Below are positions 32,675-40,867 of a stretch of 64,000 nt of DNA, in pieces (position 1 is the first letter of the stretch; each line of letters begins with the position of its first letter). Location of the stretch: positions 62,001-126,000 of the forward strand of contig NZ_DATFIP010000019.1 of NCBI RefSeq assembly GCF_035270045.1, in the 5' to 3' direction. A model generated the notes under the pieces. The model had not been told where the DNA came from and made no database searches. It saw nothing but the letters and a program-made list of their open reading frames with translations. A program made the position numbers and the translations under genes. The stretch comes from Salibaculum sp035270045 (lineage in GTDB: Bacteria; Pseudomonadota; Alphaproteobacteria; Rhodobacterales; Rhodobacteraceae).

Positions 32675-34492
32675 TCATTCCACGGTGACGGATTTGGCCA
32701 GGTTGCGCGGCTGATCGACATCCGTGCCGCGTGCGATCGCGGTATAATAGGCCAGTTGCTGGGCAGGCACCGCGTAGAGGATCGGGGCCAGCAGGGGATC
32801 GACGGCCGGCAGGATCAGCGTGTCCCAGACCCCGTCTCCGGCGATCTCGGCCCCCTCTTGGTCGGTGATCAACAGCACCTTGCCGCCGCGGGCCATGACC
32901 TCCTGCATGTTCGAGACGGTCTTGTCGAACAGCGCGTCGCGCGGGGCCATGACGATGACAGGGACGGTCTTGTCGACGAGTGCGATGGGGCCGTGCTTGA
33001 GTTCGCCCGACGCATAAGCTTCGGCATGTATATAGCTGATTTCCTTAAGCTTCAGGGCGCCCTCATGGGCAAGCGCATACATTGGACCGCGCCCGAGGAA
33101 AAGGATGTCGCGCGCCTCGGCGAGCTTGCGGGCCAGACGTTGCGTTTTCTCTTCTTGGCCCAGGGCGATATTCATGAGCCCAGGCAGACCGCGCAGATTC
33201 GAGATGTGCCCGGCCAGCCCGTTGGCGTCGATCCGGCCCTTGTCCTGCGCGGCCTTGAGCGCGAGGGCCGCCAGCACCGTCAACTGGCAGGTGAAGGCCT
33301 TGGTCGAGGCGACGCCGATCTCGGCGCCGGCCAGGATCGGCAGGGCGAGGTCACTTTCCCGCGCGATCGAGCTTTCGGCGACATTGACGATCGAGACGAT
33401 GTGGTCAGCCTTGCCCTGGCAATAGCGCAGCGCGGCCAGGGTATCGGCGGTCTCGCCCGACTGGCTGACGAAAAGCGCCACGGTGCCCGGGCCGATTGGG
33501 GGCTCGCGATAGCGGAACTCCGACGCCACGTCGACCTCGACAGGGATGCCGGCCAGTTGCTCGACCCAGTACTTGGCGGTCAGGCAGGCCAGGTAGGCGG
33601 TGCCGCAGGCGACCATGATCACCCTCTGGACACCGGTGAAATCGAGGCCCGGGTCGGGCAGGGTGATGGCGTCGTCGTCCAAATAGTAATTCAGCGCCGA
33701 GGTCAGGACGGTGGGCTGCTCGGCGATCTCCTTTGCCATGAAATGCCGGTGCCCGCCCTTGTCCACCAGCGCGGCGTCGCGCTGAATCGTCTTGACGGGG
33801 CGGTCGGCCAGTTGTCCGGTGCTGTCGCGCACCTCCAGGCTGTTGCGGGTAATGACGGCGATGTCACCTTCTTCGAGGTAGGTGATCCGGTCGGTCATGG
33901 GCGCAAGCGCGATGGCATCCGAACCGACGAACATCTCGCCCTCGCCGTGGCCAATGGCCAGCGGGCTTCCCTTGCGCGCGGCCACCAGCAGGTCATCGGC
34001 CCCCTCGAAGAGAAAGCACAGCGCATAGGCGCCTTCCAGCCGGGCGATGGTGGCTTCGGCGGCGGCGCGCGGGTCTAGCCCCTCGTCCAGGTGGTGCTGG
34101 GTCAGCAGCGCCACTGTCTCGGTGTCGGTCTCGGTCTGGTGGTCGATGCCCAACCCGCCAAGTTCGTGGCGCAGGGTGCGGAAATTCTCGATGATGCCGT
34201 TGTGGACCACGGCAACGCGCCCGGCACCATGGGGGTGGGTGTTGGTCAGCGTCGGGGCGCCGTGGGTGGCCCAGCGCGTATGGCCGATCCCGGCCTTGCC
34301 GGTGAGCGGGTCATGCACAAGCAGGTCTTGGAGGTTGACCAGCTTGCCCACGGCCCGTCGCCGGTCCAGTGCGCCGTTGTTCACCGTTGCGATGCCGGCG
34401 CTGTCATAGCCGCGGTATTCAAGCCGTTGCAGCGCATCCACGAGGATCGGTGCCGCTTCGTGTCTGCCCAGAATACCTACAATTCCACACAT
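32675..34492 (-). CDS. glmS: Glutamine-fructose-6-phosphate aminotransferase
   Basis: 605 residues. It makes glucosamine-6-phosphate from fructose-6-phosphate and glutamine for peptidoglycan and LPS. N-terminal Ntn glutaminase with catalytic Cys2 (MCGIVGILGR) and RGYDSAGIA; two SIS sugar-isomerase domains follow, including ACGTAYLACLTAKYW, SQSGETADTLAALRYC and the C-terminal end TDVDQPRNLAKSVTVE. Its start overlaps the glmU stop by 1 nt (TAATG), so glmU and glmS are translationally coupled, and the pathway enzymes are co-expressed. There is no glmS ribozyme-like leader visible. Confidence 0.96.
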   Translation of the reverse strand: MCGIVGILGRHEAAPILVDALQRLEYRGYDSAGIATVNNGALDRRRAVGKLVNLQDLLVHDPLTGKAGIGHTRWATHGAPTLTNTHPHGAGRVAVVHNGIIENFRTLRHELGGLGIDHQTETDTETVALLTQHHLDEGLDPRAAAEATIARLEGAYALCFLFEGADDLLVAARKGSPLAIGHGEGEMFVGSDAIALAPMTDRITYLEEGDIAVITRNSLEVRDSTGQLADRPVKTIQRDAALVDKGGHRHFMAKEIAEQPTVLTSALNYYLDDDAITLPDPGLDFTGVQRVIMVACGTAYLACLTAKYWVEQLAGIPVEVDVASEFRYREPPIGPGTVALFVSQSGETADTLAALRYCQGKADHIVSIVNVAESSIARESDLALPILAGAEIGVASTKAFTCQLTVLAALALKAAQDKGRIDANGLAGHISNLRGLPGLMNIALGQEEKTQRLARKLAEARDILFLGRGPMYALAHEGALKLKEISYIHAEAYASGELKHGPIALVDKTVPVIVMAPRDALFDKTVSNMQEVMARGGKVLLITDQEGAEIAGDGVWDTLILPAVDPLLAPILYAVPAQQLAYYTAIARGTDVDQPRNLAKSVTVE

Positions 34493-35847
34493 TATTCAGT
34501 ATCCTTATCGCGTTGGGCCTTCGCGAATTTTAACTTTTCGAACATCCTGCGCGCCAGGCCAGGCTTGTTGACCTGCCGGGCGCGGCCCAGCGCCAGCGCC
34601 CCTTCGGGCACGTCCTCGGTGACCACGGTTCCGGTGGCGGTCATCGAGTCGTCGCCCAGTGTCACCGGCGCGACCAGCATCGTGTCTGACCCGACAAAGA
34701 CATTGCGCCCGATGGTCGTGCGGTGCTTGAAGACCCCGTCGTAATTGCAGGTCACGGTGCCCGCGCCGACATTGGTCTTCTCGCCCAGTTCCGCGTCCCC
34801 GATGTAGGACAGGTGATTGACCTTGGCGCCGGCGTGGATCTGCGCGTTCTTGATCTCGACGAAGTTGCCGATGCGGGTGTCCTCGGACAGTTCCGCGCCC
34901 GGACGCAGCCGCGCGTAGGGGCCGACCACGGCGCCGCGGGCGACGTGGCAACCTTCCAGGTGGCTGAAGGCGCGGATCGTGGCGCCGTTCTCGATTGTCA
35001 CGCCGGGGCCGAAGACCAGGTTCGGCTCCAGCACCGTGTCCGGTCCGATCACGGTGTCGAACCCCAGGTGAACCGTGTCGGGTGCCAGCATGGTCACGCC
35101 TGCCGCGATCAACTCGGTGCGGGCACGGGCCTGGTAGATGGCATTCGCATCGACCAGCGCGGCGCGCGAATCAACACCCAGCGTCTCGGATTCGTCGCAG
35201 GTCACGACCGTGGCCGTGAGCCCCCGTGCACGTGCCAGCCCGACGACGTCGGTCAGGTAGTATTCGCCGCTGGCGTTGTCGTTGCCGACTGCTTCGAGCA
35301 AGGAAAACAACCCTTTTGCATCGGTTTCGATGACGCCGGAATTGCACAGTGTGATGGCCCTGTCCTGTTCGGATGCGTCCTTGAACTCCACAATGGCCTC
35401 AAGGGACTGGCCCGACATCTTCAAGCGACCATAGCGGCCCGGATCCGCCGCGTCGAAGCCGAGGACAACGATGTCATGGGTGGCACGGGCCGCCTGCATG
35501 GCGGCCAGCGTTTCGGGACGGATGAAGGGTGTGTCGCCGTAGAGCACGACCACGTCACCGTCGAAATCCGCCAGGGCCGAGCGGCACTGGTCGACCGCGT
35601 GGCCGGTGCCCAGTTGCTCGGCCTGCAGCACGACCTCCACTTCCGGGTCCCAGGCCCGGGCCGCGGCCTCGACCGCCGCGGCGCCGTGGCCGGCGACGAC
35701 GATGGTCCGCACCGGGTCGATGGACGCGCCTGCCCGCATCGCGTGCGCCAGCAGCGGTGCCCCCGCGACCTCGTGCAGGACCTTGGGCCGGTCCGATTTC
35801 ATCCGCGTGCCCTTGCCCGCGGCAAGAACGACCAGTGCTGTGGCCAT
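34492..35847 (-). CDS. glmU: Bifunctional GlcNAc-1-P uridyltransferase / GlcN-1-P acetyltransferase
   Basis: 451 residues from ATG at 35847 (AGGTGGGG upstream); an upstream frame adds 14 residues without support. N-terminal pyrophosphorylase: LAAGKGTRMKSDRPKVLHEVAG, and LYGDTPFIRPE. C-terminal left-handed beta-helix acetyltransferase built of hexapeptide repeats: IGDAELGEKTNVGAGTVTCNYDG, followed by FVGSDTMLVAPVTLGDDSMTATGTVV. It makes UDP-GlcNAc. It forms an operon with glmS and the downstream kinase. Confidence 0.96.
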   Translation of the reverse strand: MATALVVLAAGKGTRMKSDRPKVLHEVAGAPLLAHAMRAGASIDPVRTIVVAGHGAAAVEAAARAWDPEVEVVLQAEQLGTGHAVDQCRSALADFDGDVVVLYGDTPFIRPETLAAMQAARATHDIVVLGFDAADPGRYGRLKMSGQSLEAIVEFKDASEQDRAITLCNSGVIETDAKGLFSLLEAVGNDNASGEYYLTDVVGLARARGLTATVVTCDESETLGVDSRAALVDANAIYQARARTELIAAGVTMLAPDTVHLGFDTVIGPDTVLEPNLVFGPGVTIENGATIRAFSHLEGCHVARGAVVGPYARLRPGAELSEDTRIGNFVEIKNAQIHAGAKVNHLSYIGDAELGEKTNVGAGTVTCNYDGVFKHRTTIGRNVFVGSDTMLVAPVTLGDDSMTATGTVVTEDVPEGALALGRARQVNKPGLARRMFEKLKFAKAQRDKDTE

Positions 35848-35967
35848 GCTGCCCCACCTCTTTGACTTCGGTCCCCTTCTACCGCCCACAGTGGGCTTGG
35901 CAAGGCGGGGGGCTTCACATCGCGTGTCGTCAGGTTACAGAAGGCGAAACCTTGCCGGAGACCCGTG

Positions 35968-36630
35968 ATGCGCACCGTGATTTTCGACCTCGACGGCACC
36001 CTGGCCGAAACCAGCGGCGACATGGTGGCCGCGGCCAATGTCTGCCTGCGCGATTTCGGGCCGGGCGCGTTGCTGGACCCGGTGACGGATGCGGCCACGG
36101 CGATGCGTGGCGGGCGGGCCATGCTGGCGCTTGGATTGGCGCGCGCCGGCATGCGCGACGCGGCAGAGGTGGACCGGCAGTATCCCCTGTTCCTGTCGCA
36201 CTACGCCGCGGCGCTCGACGTGCACTCGCGGCTTTTTCCCGGCGCACTCCCGGCGATCGAGGCGCTGCGCGGGGCCGGCTACAGGGTCGGGGTCTGCACC
36301 AACAAGCCCGAAGCGCTGGCCGACCGGTTGCTGACCAGCCTCGGCGTGCGGGATCTTTTCGCCTCGCTGATCGGTGCCGACACGCTGCCCACGCGCAAGC
36401 CCGATGCCGCCCCCTACCTGGCGGCGGTGGACCGGGCTGGCGGTCGATCCGAGAGCTCGGTCCTGGTCGGGGACACGGTGACCGACCGTGACACGGCCCG
36501 CGCCGCCGGGGTGCCCGTGATTCTCGTCACCTTCGGCCCGCACGGCGATGCGGTGCGCGGGATGGGGGCGCAGGGTCTGATCGGCGGGTACGATGCGCTG
36601 GGCGCCGAGGTCCGGCGGCTGATCGGCTGA
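35968..36630 (+). CDS. gph: Phosphoglycolate phosphatase (HAD family)
   Basis: 220 residues from ATG at 35968 (CCGGAG upstream); GTG one codon earlier is possible. HAD motif I VIFDLDGTLAET (catalytic Asp), motif II VCTNKPEALADRLL, motif III Lys in TRKPDAAPY and motif IV VLVGDTVTDRDTARAAGV. An alpha-helical cap sits between motifs I and II. It dephosphorylates 2-phosphoglycolate, with the broad HAD substrate range leaving the assignment probable rather than certain. Divergent from glmU across 120 nt. Confidence 0.88.
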   Translation: MRTVIFDLDGTLAETSGDMVAAANVCLRDFGPGALLDPVTDAATAMRGGRAMLALGLARAGMRDAAEVDRQYPLFLSHYAAALDVHSRLFPGALPAIEALRGAGYRVGVCTNKPEALADRLLTSLGVRDLFASLIGADTLPTRKPDAAPYLAAVDRAGGRSESSVLVGDTVTDRDTARAAGVPVILVTFGPHGDAVRGMGAQGLIGGYDALGAEVRRLIG

Positions 36631-36752
36631 TCGGCGTTGCGACGCCAGGTGCTCGGATCGTTGCGCTTGGCAGGAATAACTGATCGAGTGATTGGATATC
36701 ACGAGTGGCCGGTCTACTTCGCCCGAGGATAAAGAGGGAGGTTTCGACACCC

Positions 36753-37025
36753 ATGCAGGAAGAAATGACCCGGCAGGAACGCCAGGCGGCCGAGGCGGCG
36801 CGCCAGAAAGAGGTTTTCGAGCGGGCGATGGCGGAACGCGAGCGGGCGAACCGCAAGCGCGAAGCTGCGGGCTACGCCGTCATGGCAGGGGCCTACACGC
36901 TGTATCCCGCCAGTCAGGGCAAGGGGGCCATGGGGCGCATGGTCGCCTGGGCACAGGTCGGTTGTGTCGCGTTTGCAGGCTTCGCGCCCAACTACCTTGT
37001 GTGGCGCCTCCTGCTGTCGGGCTGA
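36753..37025 (+). CDS. Small hypothetical membrane-anchored protein
   Basis: 90 residues from ATG at 36753; GGGAGG lies 12-17 nt upstream, a loose fit. The first 45 residues are highly charged and probably coiled-coil (EEMTRQERQAAEAARQKEVF, AERERANRKREA). One or two hydrophobic segments follow (YAVMAGAYTLYPAS, AQVGCVAFAGFAPNYLVWRLLL). No recognised family. It sits alone between gph and the aminotransferase. Coding status is plausible from codon-biased sequence and length, but not proven. Confidence 0.5.
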   Translation: MQEEMTRQERQAAEAARQKEVFERAMAERERANRKREAAGYAVMAGAYTLYPASQGKGAMGRMVAWAQVGCVAFAGFAPNYLVWRLLLSG

Positions 37026-37166
37026 TCCGGGCGCACCGGCTCGCGGGCGACCGGTCTTGGCTTTCCGGAGTCTTTGCGATTTGCTACGGTCCCAGAGGTG
37101 GTTGCGTGCTTGGGCCGGCCCTTGCGCCACCGTCATGGAGGACGGCAGCGCCGCGCGCCGGCGGGG

Positions 37167-38381
37167 ATGAGCGGGATGGAAGAGGTCTTCGAAGGCAGGT
37201 TCACCCAGCAGGAACCGATCCCCGAGGCGGGGATAGCAGCCGCCGTCGAGGTCATGCGCCACGGACGGCTCCACCGCTACAACATCACGCCGGGCGAGGT
37301 TCCCGAGGTCGCGGCCCTGGAAGAGGAATTCGCCGCCTCCGTCGGGGCTAGGTACGCGCTGGCCGTGGCCTCGGGGGGCTATGCGCTTGCCACGGCGCTG
37401 CGGGCCGTCGGCGTGGGGCCCGGCGACCGGGTCCTGACCAATGCCTTCACGCTGGCGCCGGTGCCCGGCGCCATTGCCGGTATCGGCGCGCAGCCCGTTT
37501 TCGTCGGCGTGACCGAAGGCCTTGTGATTGACCTGGACGATCTGGCCGCGAAGGCGGACCGCGCCGATGTGCTCATGCTGTCGCACATGCGCGGGCACAT
37601 CTGCGACATGGAAAAGCTGGTGGGGCTCTGTGATACGCACGGCCTGACCCTGATCGAGGACTGCGCGCACACCATGGGTGCGCATTGGCGCGGCAGGCCC
37701 ACGGGGCGCTGGGGCCGCATGGGATGTTTCTCGACCCAGACTTACAAGCACATGAACTCGGGCGAGGGGGGATTGCTGGTTTCGGACGATGCCCAGACCA
37801 TGGCCCGGGCAATCCTGCTGTCGGGGTCCTACATGCTGTTCGACCGCCACAGGGCGGCGCCGCCGCCCGAGGTCTTTGCGCGGATAAAGTATGACACGCC
37901 CAATGTCTCGGGGCGCATGGACAACTTGCGCGCGGCCATCCTGCGGCCGCAACTGGCCGATCTGGACCGGCAGTGTGCCCGCTGGAACGCGCTCCATGCC
38001 GCTGTCGATGCGGGCCTTGCCGACACCCCGGGCCTGGCCCGGATCGACCGGCCCGAGGGCGAGGGCTTCGTCGCCTCGTCCTACCAGTTCCTGCTTCTGG
38101 ACTGGTCCGGGCCCGCCATCGAGGAGGTGCTGGCCCGTTGTGCCCGCCGTGGGGTCGAGCTCAAGTGGTTCGGTGCCGCGGAACCGCAGGGTTTCACCAG
38201 CCGCTATGACAGTTGGCATTATGCCCCGTCCGATCCCATGCCCGCAAGCGACAGGGTTCTGCGCGGCATCGTCGACATGCGTCTGCCGCTGACCTTCACC
38301 CCAGAGGATTGCGCCCAGATCGCCCGGATCATCCGCGCCGAGGTCGGGGCCGTCTGGCAGGCGGGGGTCGCGGCGCAGTGA
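37167..38381 (+). CDS. DegT/DnrJ/EryC1/StrS-family PLP aminotransferase
   Basis: 404 residues from ATG at 37167 (alternative MEEVFEG at 37176); GCGGGG is the only nearby purine run. Family segments: ALAVASGGYALATALRAVGVGPGDRVLTNAFTLAPVPGAI, LIEDCAHTMGAHWRG, and the PLP lysine in STQTYKHMNSGEGGLLV. These enzymes convert keto-sugars to amino-sugars in LPS, capsule and antibiotic pathways. No sugar pathway genes adjoin, so the substrate is unknown. It overlaps a small unknown gene by 4 nt (GTGA). Confidence 0.9.
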   Translation: MSGMEEVFEGRFTQQEPIPEAGIAAAVEVMRHGRLHRYNITPGEVPEVAALEEEFAASVGARYALAVASGGYALATALRAVGVGPGDRVLTNAFTLAPVPGAIAGIGAQPVFVGVTEGLVIDLDDLAAKADRADVLMLSHMRGHICDMEKLVGLCDTHGLTLIEDCAHTMGAHWRGRPTGRWGRMGCFSTQTYKHMNSGEGGLLVSDDAQTMARAILLSGSYMLFDRHRAAPPPEVFARIKYDTPNVSGRMDNLRAAILRPQLADLDRQCARWNALHAAVDAGLADTPGLARIDRPEGEGFVASSYQFLLLDWSGPAIEEVLARCARRGVELKWFGAAEPQGFTSRYDSWHYAPSDPMPASDRVLRGIVDMRLPLTFTPEDCAQIARIIRAEVGAVWQAGVAAQ

Positions 38382-38794
38382 CAGGCGCAGTGACGGGCAC
38401 CGAGGCCGAGGCCGCGTTGCGCGCGGCGCTCGCGCGGCTGGGGTATCGGGGGCCCGGGATCGCTGTCCCCGACCAGGTCGAGGATGCCGAAGACTGGCTT
38501 TTCGAGACGCTCAGCGGCCTGACCCGGACCATGGTGCAGGAGGCCGAGGCCGCCACGCGGCGCACCACGCCACGCCGTTTCGGAAAGCATCGTCCGACGA
38601 TCGACGACAATTACAGTCGGCAGACCTGGATCGAGGCGCATGAGCGGTTGATGGGCCATCTGCGCCGGGACTGGGGCGCGCGGCTGCATCACCACTACCG
38701 CGAGATGCTGGCACGCTACCCGCTGACGCCGCGGGAACGGGCCAATGCCCGGCGCCTGGACCTGTCGTGTTTCGGGCTGAGGGAAGACGATTGA
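38378..38794 (+). CDS. Hypothetical protein coupled to the DegT-type gene
   Basis: 138 residues from GTG at 38378 (GTGA overlap with the aminotransferase stop); a second GTG 4 codons later is possible. It is soluble, hydrophilic and rich in Arg/Ala/Leu, predicted mostly helical. Motifs such as RFGKHRPTIDDNYSRQTWIEAHERLMGHLRRDWG and HHHYREMLARYPLTPRERANARRLDLS are not known to me. The coupling suggests it works with the aminotransferase or is merely co-transcribed. Confidence 0.6.
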   Translation: MTGAVTGTEAEAALRAALARLGYRGPGIAVPDQVEDAEDWLFETLSGLTRTMVQEAEAATRRTTPRRFGKHRPTIDDNYSRQTWIEAHERLMGHLRRDWGARLHHHYREMLARYPLTPRERANARRLDLSCFGLREDD

Positions 38795-38942
38795 CGGCGG
38801 CGGTTGCACCTGCAAAAATTTTACAATTGTTCGATAATACGCGCCCAACGAGCGGGAGCATGGCGTGGTCACCGCATCACTCGAATTCGACTAGGGCAGC
38901 CGGGCCGGGGCGCCCGTTGCGCCAGTCAACAGGCCATGGACG

Positions 38943-39068
38943 GGTTTCATGAATGACAACGTGGTCAGCCCTCTGTTCCGCGAGGCCAAGCTGATGGATT
39001 TCTATGCCGGCACCAGCGAGATCCGCCACATGCTGATCGGGAAGAAACGGATGGGAGCGATGGGCTGA
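38943..39068 (+). pseudogene. Remnant of an acyl-CoA (isovaleryl-CoA) dehydrogenase C-terminus
   Basis: Reading from 38943 gives GFMNDNVVSPLFREAKLMDF followed by YAGTSEIRHMLIGKKRMGAMG and a TGA. This is the C-terminal signature of acyl-CoA dehydrogenases (family form: GFMNDN...FRDAKLMEIGAGTSEIRRMLIGRE). Only about 41 of the expected 380-390 residues remain; nothing upstream in any frame resembles the rest. Given the neighbouring methylcrotonyl-CoA carboxylase and HMG-CoA lyase remnants it is probably a residue of the isovaleryl-CoA dehydrogenase gene. The ATG at 38949 may or may not be translated. The DUF1622 gene begins 2 nt after its stop, and its ribosome-binding region lies within the remnant. 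Confidence 0.8.
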
Positions 39069-39070
39069 CC

Positions 39071-39469
39071 ATGGAATCGTTGTTCGATACCGAGCAGACC
39101 GGCGGCATCCTGCATGGACGCCTGCCGTGGCTGGTCGACAGCTTGGAATGGGCGGCGGCCATCATCGACATATTCGCCTGCCTGCTGCTGATCATCGGGG
39201 CCGTGCGCTTCATCCTGAGCGTGGCGCGGGCCGAGGTCGCCCGGCGCGGGACCGACCGCCTGCGCCGGACCAATGGTGCCCGGGCCGAACTGGGCCATTA
39301 CATCCTGGCCGGGCTGGAACTGTTCATCGTCACGGATGTTATTCACACCGCGCTCAGTCTCGCGCTGACGGACCTGGTGTTCCTGCTTTTGCTGGTCATC
39401 ATCCGTGCGGTTATCTCGTATTTCCTGGATCACGAGCTCGAGTTGATAAGACGGGAGCTGGACGAATGA
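39071..39469 (+). CDS. DUF1622-family membrane protein
   Basis: 132 residues. Three hydrophobic segments: near 20-45 (AAAIIDIFACLLLIIGAVRFIL), 75-100 (ILAGLELFIVTDVIHTALSLAL) and 105-125. The sequence FILSVARAEVARRGTDRLRRTNGARAELGHYILAGLE matches DUF1622. Function unknown. It starts 2 nt after the dehydrogenase remnant and its stop overlaps the next ATG by 4 nt (ATGA). It appears intact, unlike the catabolic remnants around it. Confidence 0.85.
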   Translation: MESLFDTEQTGGILHGRLPWLVDSLEWAAAIIDIFACLLLIIGAVRFILSVARAEVARRGTDRLRRTNGARAELGHYILAGLELFIVTDVIHTALSLALTDLVFLLLLVIIRAVISYFLDHELELIRRELDE

Positions 39470-40023
39470 ACTGCGGTCGAGGCGGCAGGGCGCCGGGTGG
39501 TTCCCGGCTCTTCGCGCTTTTCCTCGGCCTGCTCGCCACCACCGGGGCGTGGGCTGAACCACAGCCCCGGGTGGCGGCGCTCATGCAGTACATGGACGGG
39601 GTGCACCCCTGCCTGGCCGTATCGCGCACCCGCGCGGCCGCCGAGGTCTGTATCGGGCAAGGCTCTGCCGCCTGCATGGAGGCCGAGCCGGGCGGCTATT
39701 CCACCCAGGGCCTGATGTTCTGCGTCCTGGCCGAGACCGAGGCCTGGGACAGGCTGCTCAACGCCGAATACATGCGTGCGCGCGTTGCCGCGCAGGCCCT
39801 GGATGCCGCCGAGTCGGCGCGGTTTCCCGAATTTGCGACCCGGGCCGAGAGCCTGCTAGCGGCGCAACGCGCCTGGATCGCCTTTCGCGATGCCGACTGC
39901 GCCCTCGCCCGGGCCGAGGGCGGGGCGGGCACGGTCCGGATGACTTTCGCCTCGTCCTGCCGGTTGCAGATGACCGCCGAACGCACGATCGACCTGAAAT
40001 TCCTGTTCGCGGAGGGCCCATGA
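39466..40023 (+). CDS. Exported LprI-like (DUF1311) protein
   Basis: 185 residues. A basic N-terminus and hydrophobic core (LFALFLGLLATTGAWA) form a signal peptide. The mature part has several Cys (HPCLAV, AAEVCIG, SAACME, MFCVLAE, DADCALAR, SSCRLQM) and the DUF1311 core LLNAEYMRARVAAQAL...AQRAWIAFRDADCALARAEGG, as in lysozyme-inhibitor LprI-type proteins. Likely periplasmic, function unproven. ATGA overlap with DUF1622 upstream and with the carboxylase remnant downstream. Confidence 0.82.
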   Translation: MNCGRGGRAPGGSRLFALFLGLLATTGAWAEPQPRVAALMQYMDGVHPCLAVSRTRAAAEVCIGQGSAACMEAEPGGYSTQGLMFCVLAETEAWDRLLNAEYMRARVAAQALDAAESARFPEFATRAESLLAAQRAWIAFRDADCALARAEGGAGTVRMTFASSCRLQMTAERTIDLKFLFAEGP

Positions 40024-40358
40024 GACAGGCCCATGACACGACACCGGCGCGCGAGACGGCGCGGGCCGCCCAGAGTGGCGGCGAACAGGCCGGCGCGCGC
40101 CCGGCCGGACGCGGCAAGTTGCCCCCGCCCGCTCGGCTGGCCAAGGTCCTCGACCCCGGGTCGGAGTTCCTCGAAAGGGGCGTAACGGCGGCCCATGGCA
40201 TTTATGAGGGCGGCGCGCCATGCGCCGGGGTCATCGCGCGCCTCTGGGATGACGGCGTGATCGACCCGCGCGACAGTCGCAAGGTGCCGGTCCGGTCGCT
40301 GCGCGCCGCGCTCGAGGCCCCCATCGAGGACATGCGCTTCTGCGTGTTCCGCATGTAA
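40020..40358 (+). pseudogene. Internally deleted methylcrotonyl-CoA carboxylase beta subunit
   Basis: A 112-codon frame joins two distant parts of an acyl-CoA carboxyltransferase. Residues about 30-73 (RGKLPPPARLAKVLDPGSEF, AAHGIYEGGAPCAGVI) match the N-terminal region of MccB (typically RGKLLPRERV...LDPGSPFLELG, AAHGMY...APCAGVI). Residues about 74-112 (ARLWDDGVIDPRDSRKV, EAPIEDMRFCVFRM) match its extreme C-terminus. About 420-430 residues of a normal ~535-residue enzyme, including both active-site halves, are missing, and the junction stays in frame. It cannot be a carboxylase. ATG overlaps the LprI-like stop (ATGA), and TAA overlaps the nuclease ATG (TAATG). Confidence 0.85.
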
Positions 40359-40867
40359 TGGTTCTGCGGCGCACCCGCATGCCGCGCATGCGCGGCTATC
40401 GTGGTCCGGGGCGGGGCCGGCGGCCCCTGGGCAAGATCGCGACGGCGGTCTTCGTGATCATCGCCGCGCCGGTGGTGGCCGACTACGTGAACGGCTGGAT
40501 GAAGGCCGAGGGCGATTGCCGATTGGTGCGCGTCATCGACGGCGACACCATCGCCATGACCTGCGCCGAAGCGTCGCAGACCCGCCTGCGGCTGTCGGGC
40601 ATCGACACGCCGGAACTGCGCGGCGGCTGCTGGCAGGAACGGCTGTTGGCTGCACGTGCCAGCCTGTTTCTACGCTGGAAGCTCTACCGCGCAGGGCAGG
40701 TAGAGGTGATGCTCTCGGGCGAGACCGACCGCTACGACCGCGGGCTGGGCCGGCTTCTACTGGATGGGCGGGCGGCGTCAGGCCACCTTCTCGACGCCGG
40801 TCTGGCGCGGCCCTACTTGCGGGGGGACAGGCCATGGTGCGACCAGCTGAAAGGAGTCCCCGCATGA
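40358..40867 (+). CDS. Membrane-anchored thermonuclease (SNase-like)
   Basis: 169 residues. A basic N-terminus precedes one transmembrane or signal-anchor helix (KIATAVFVIIAAPVVADYV). The nuclease fold follows: CRLVRVIDGDTIAMTC, TRLRLSGIDTPELRGGCW (catalytic Arg and Glu) and DRYDRGLGRLLLDGRAASGHLLDAGLARPY. These match the staphylococcal nuclease family. Probably faces the periplasm. It appears intact; TAATG overlap with the carboxylase remnant and ATGA overlap with the next gene. Confidence 0.88.
   Translation: MVLRRTRMPRMRGYRGPGRGRRPLGKIATAVFVIIAAPVVADYVNGWMKAEGDCRLVRVIDGDTIAMTCAEASQTRLRLSGIDTPELRGGCWQERLLAARASLFLRWKLYRAGQVEVMLSGETDRYDRGLGRLLLDGRAASGHLLDAGLARPYLRGDRPWCDQLKGVPA

Noticed and set aside
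36714..38219. A 501-codon minus-strand open frame opposite the DegT gene
   Set aside because: Contains no domain, opposite a real aminotransferase with PLP lysine.
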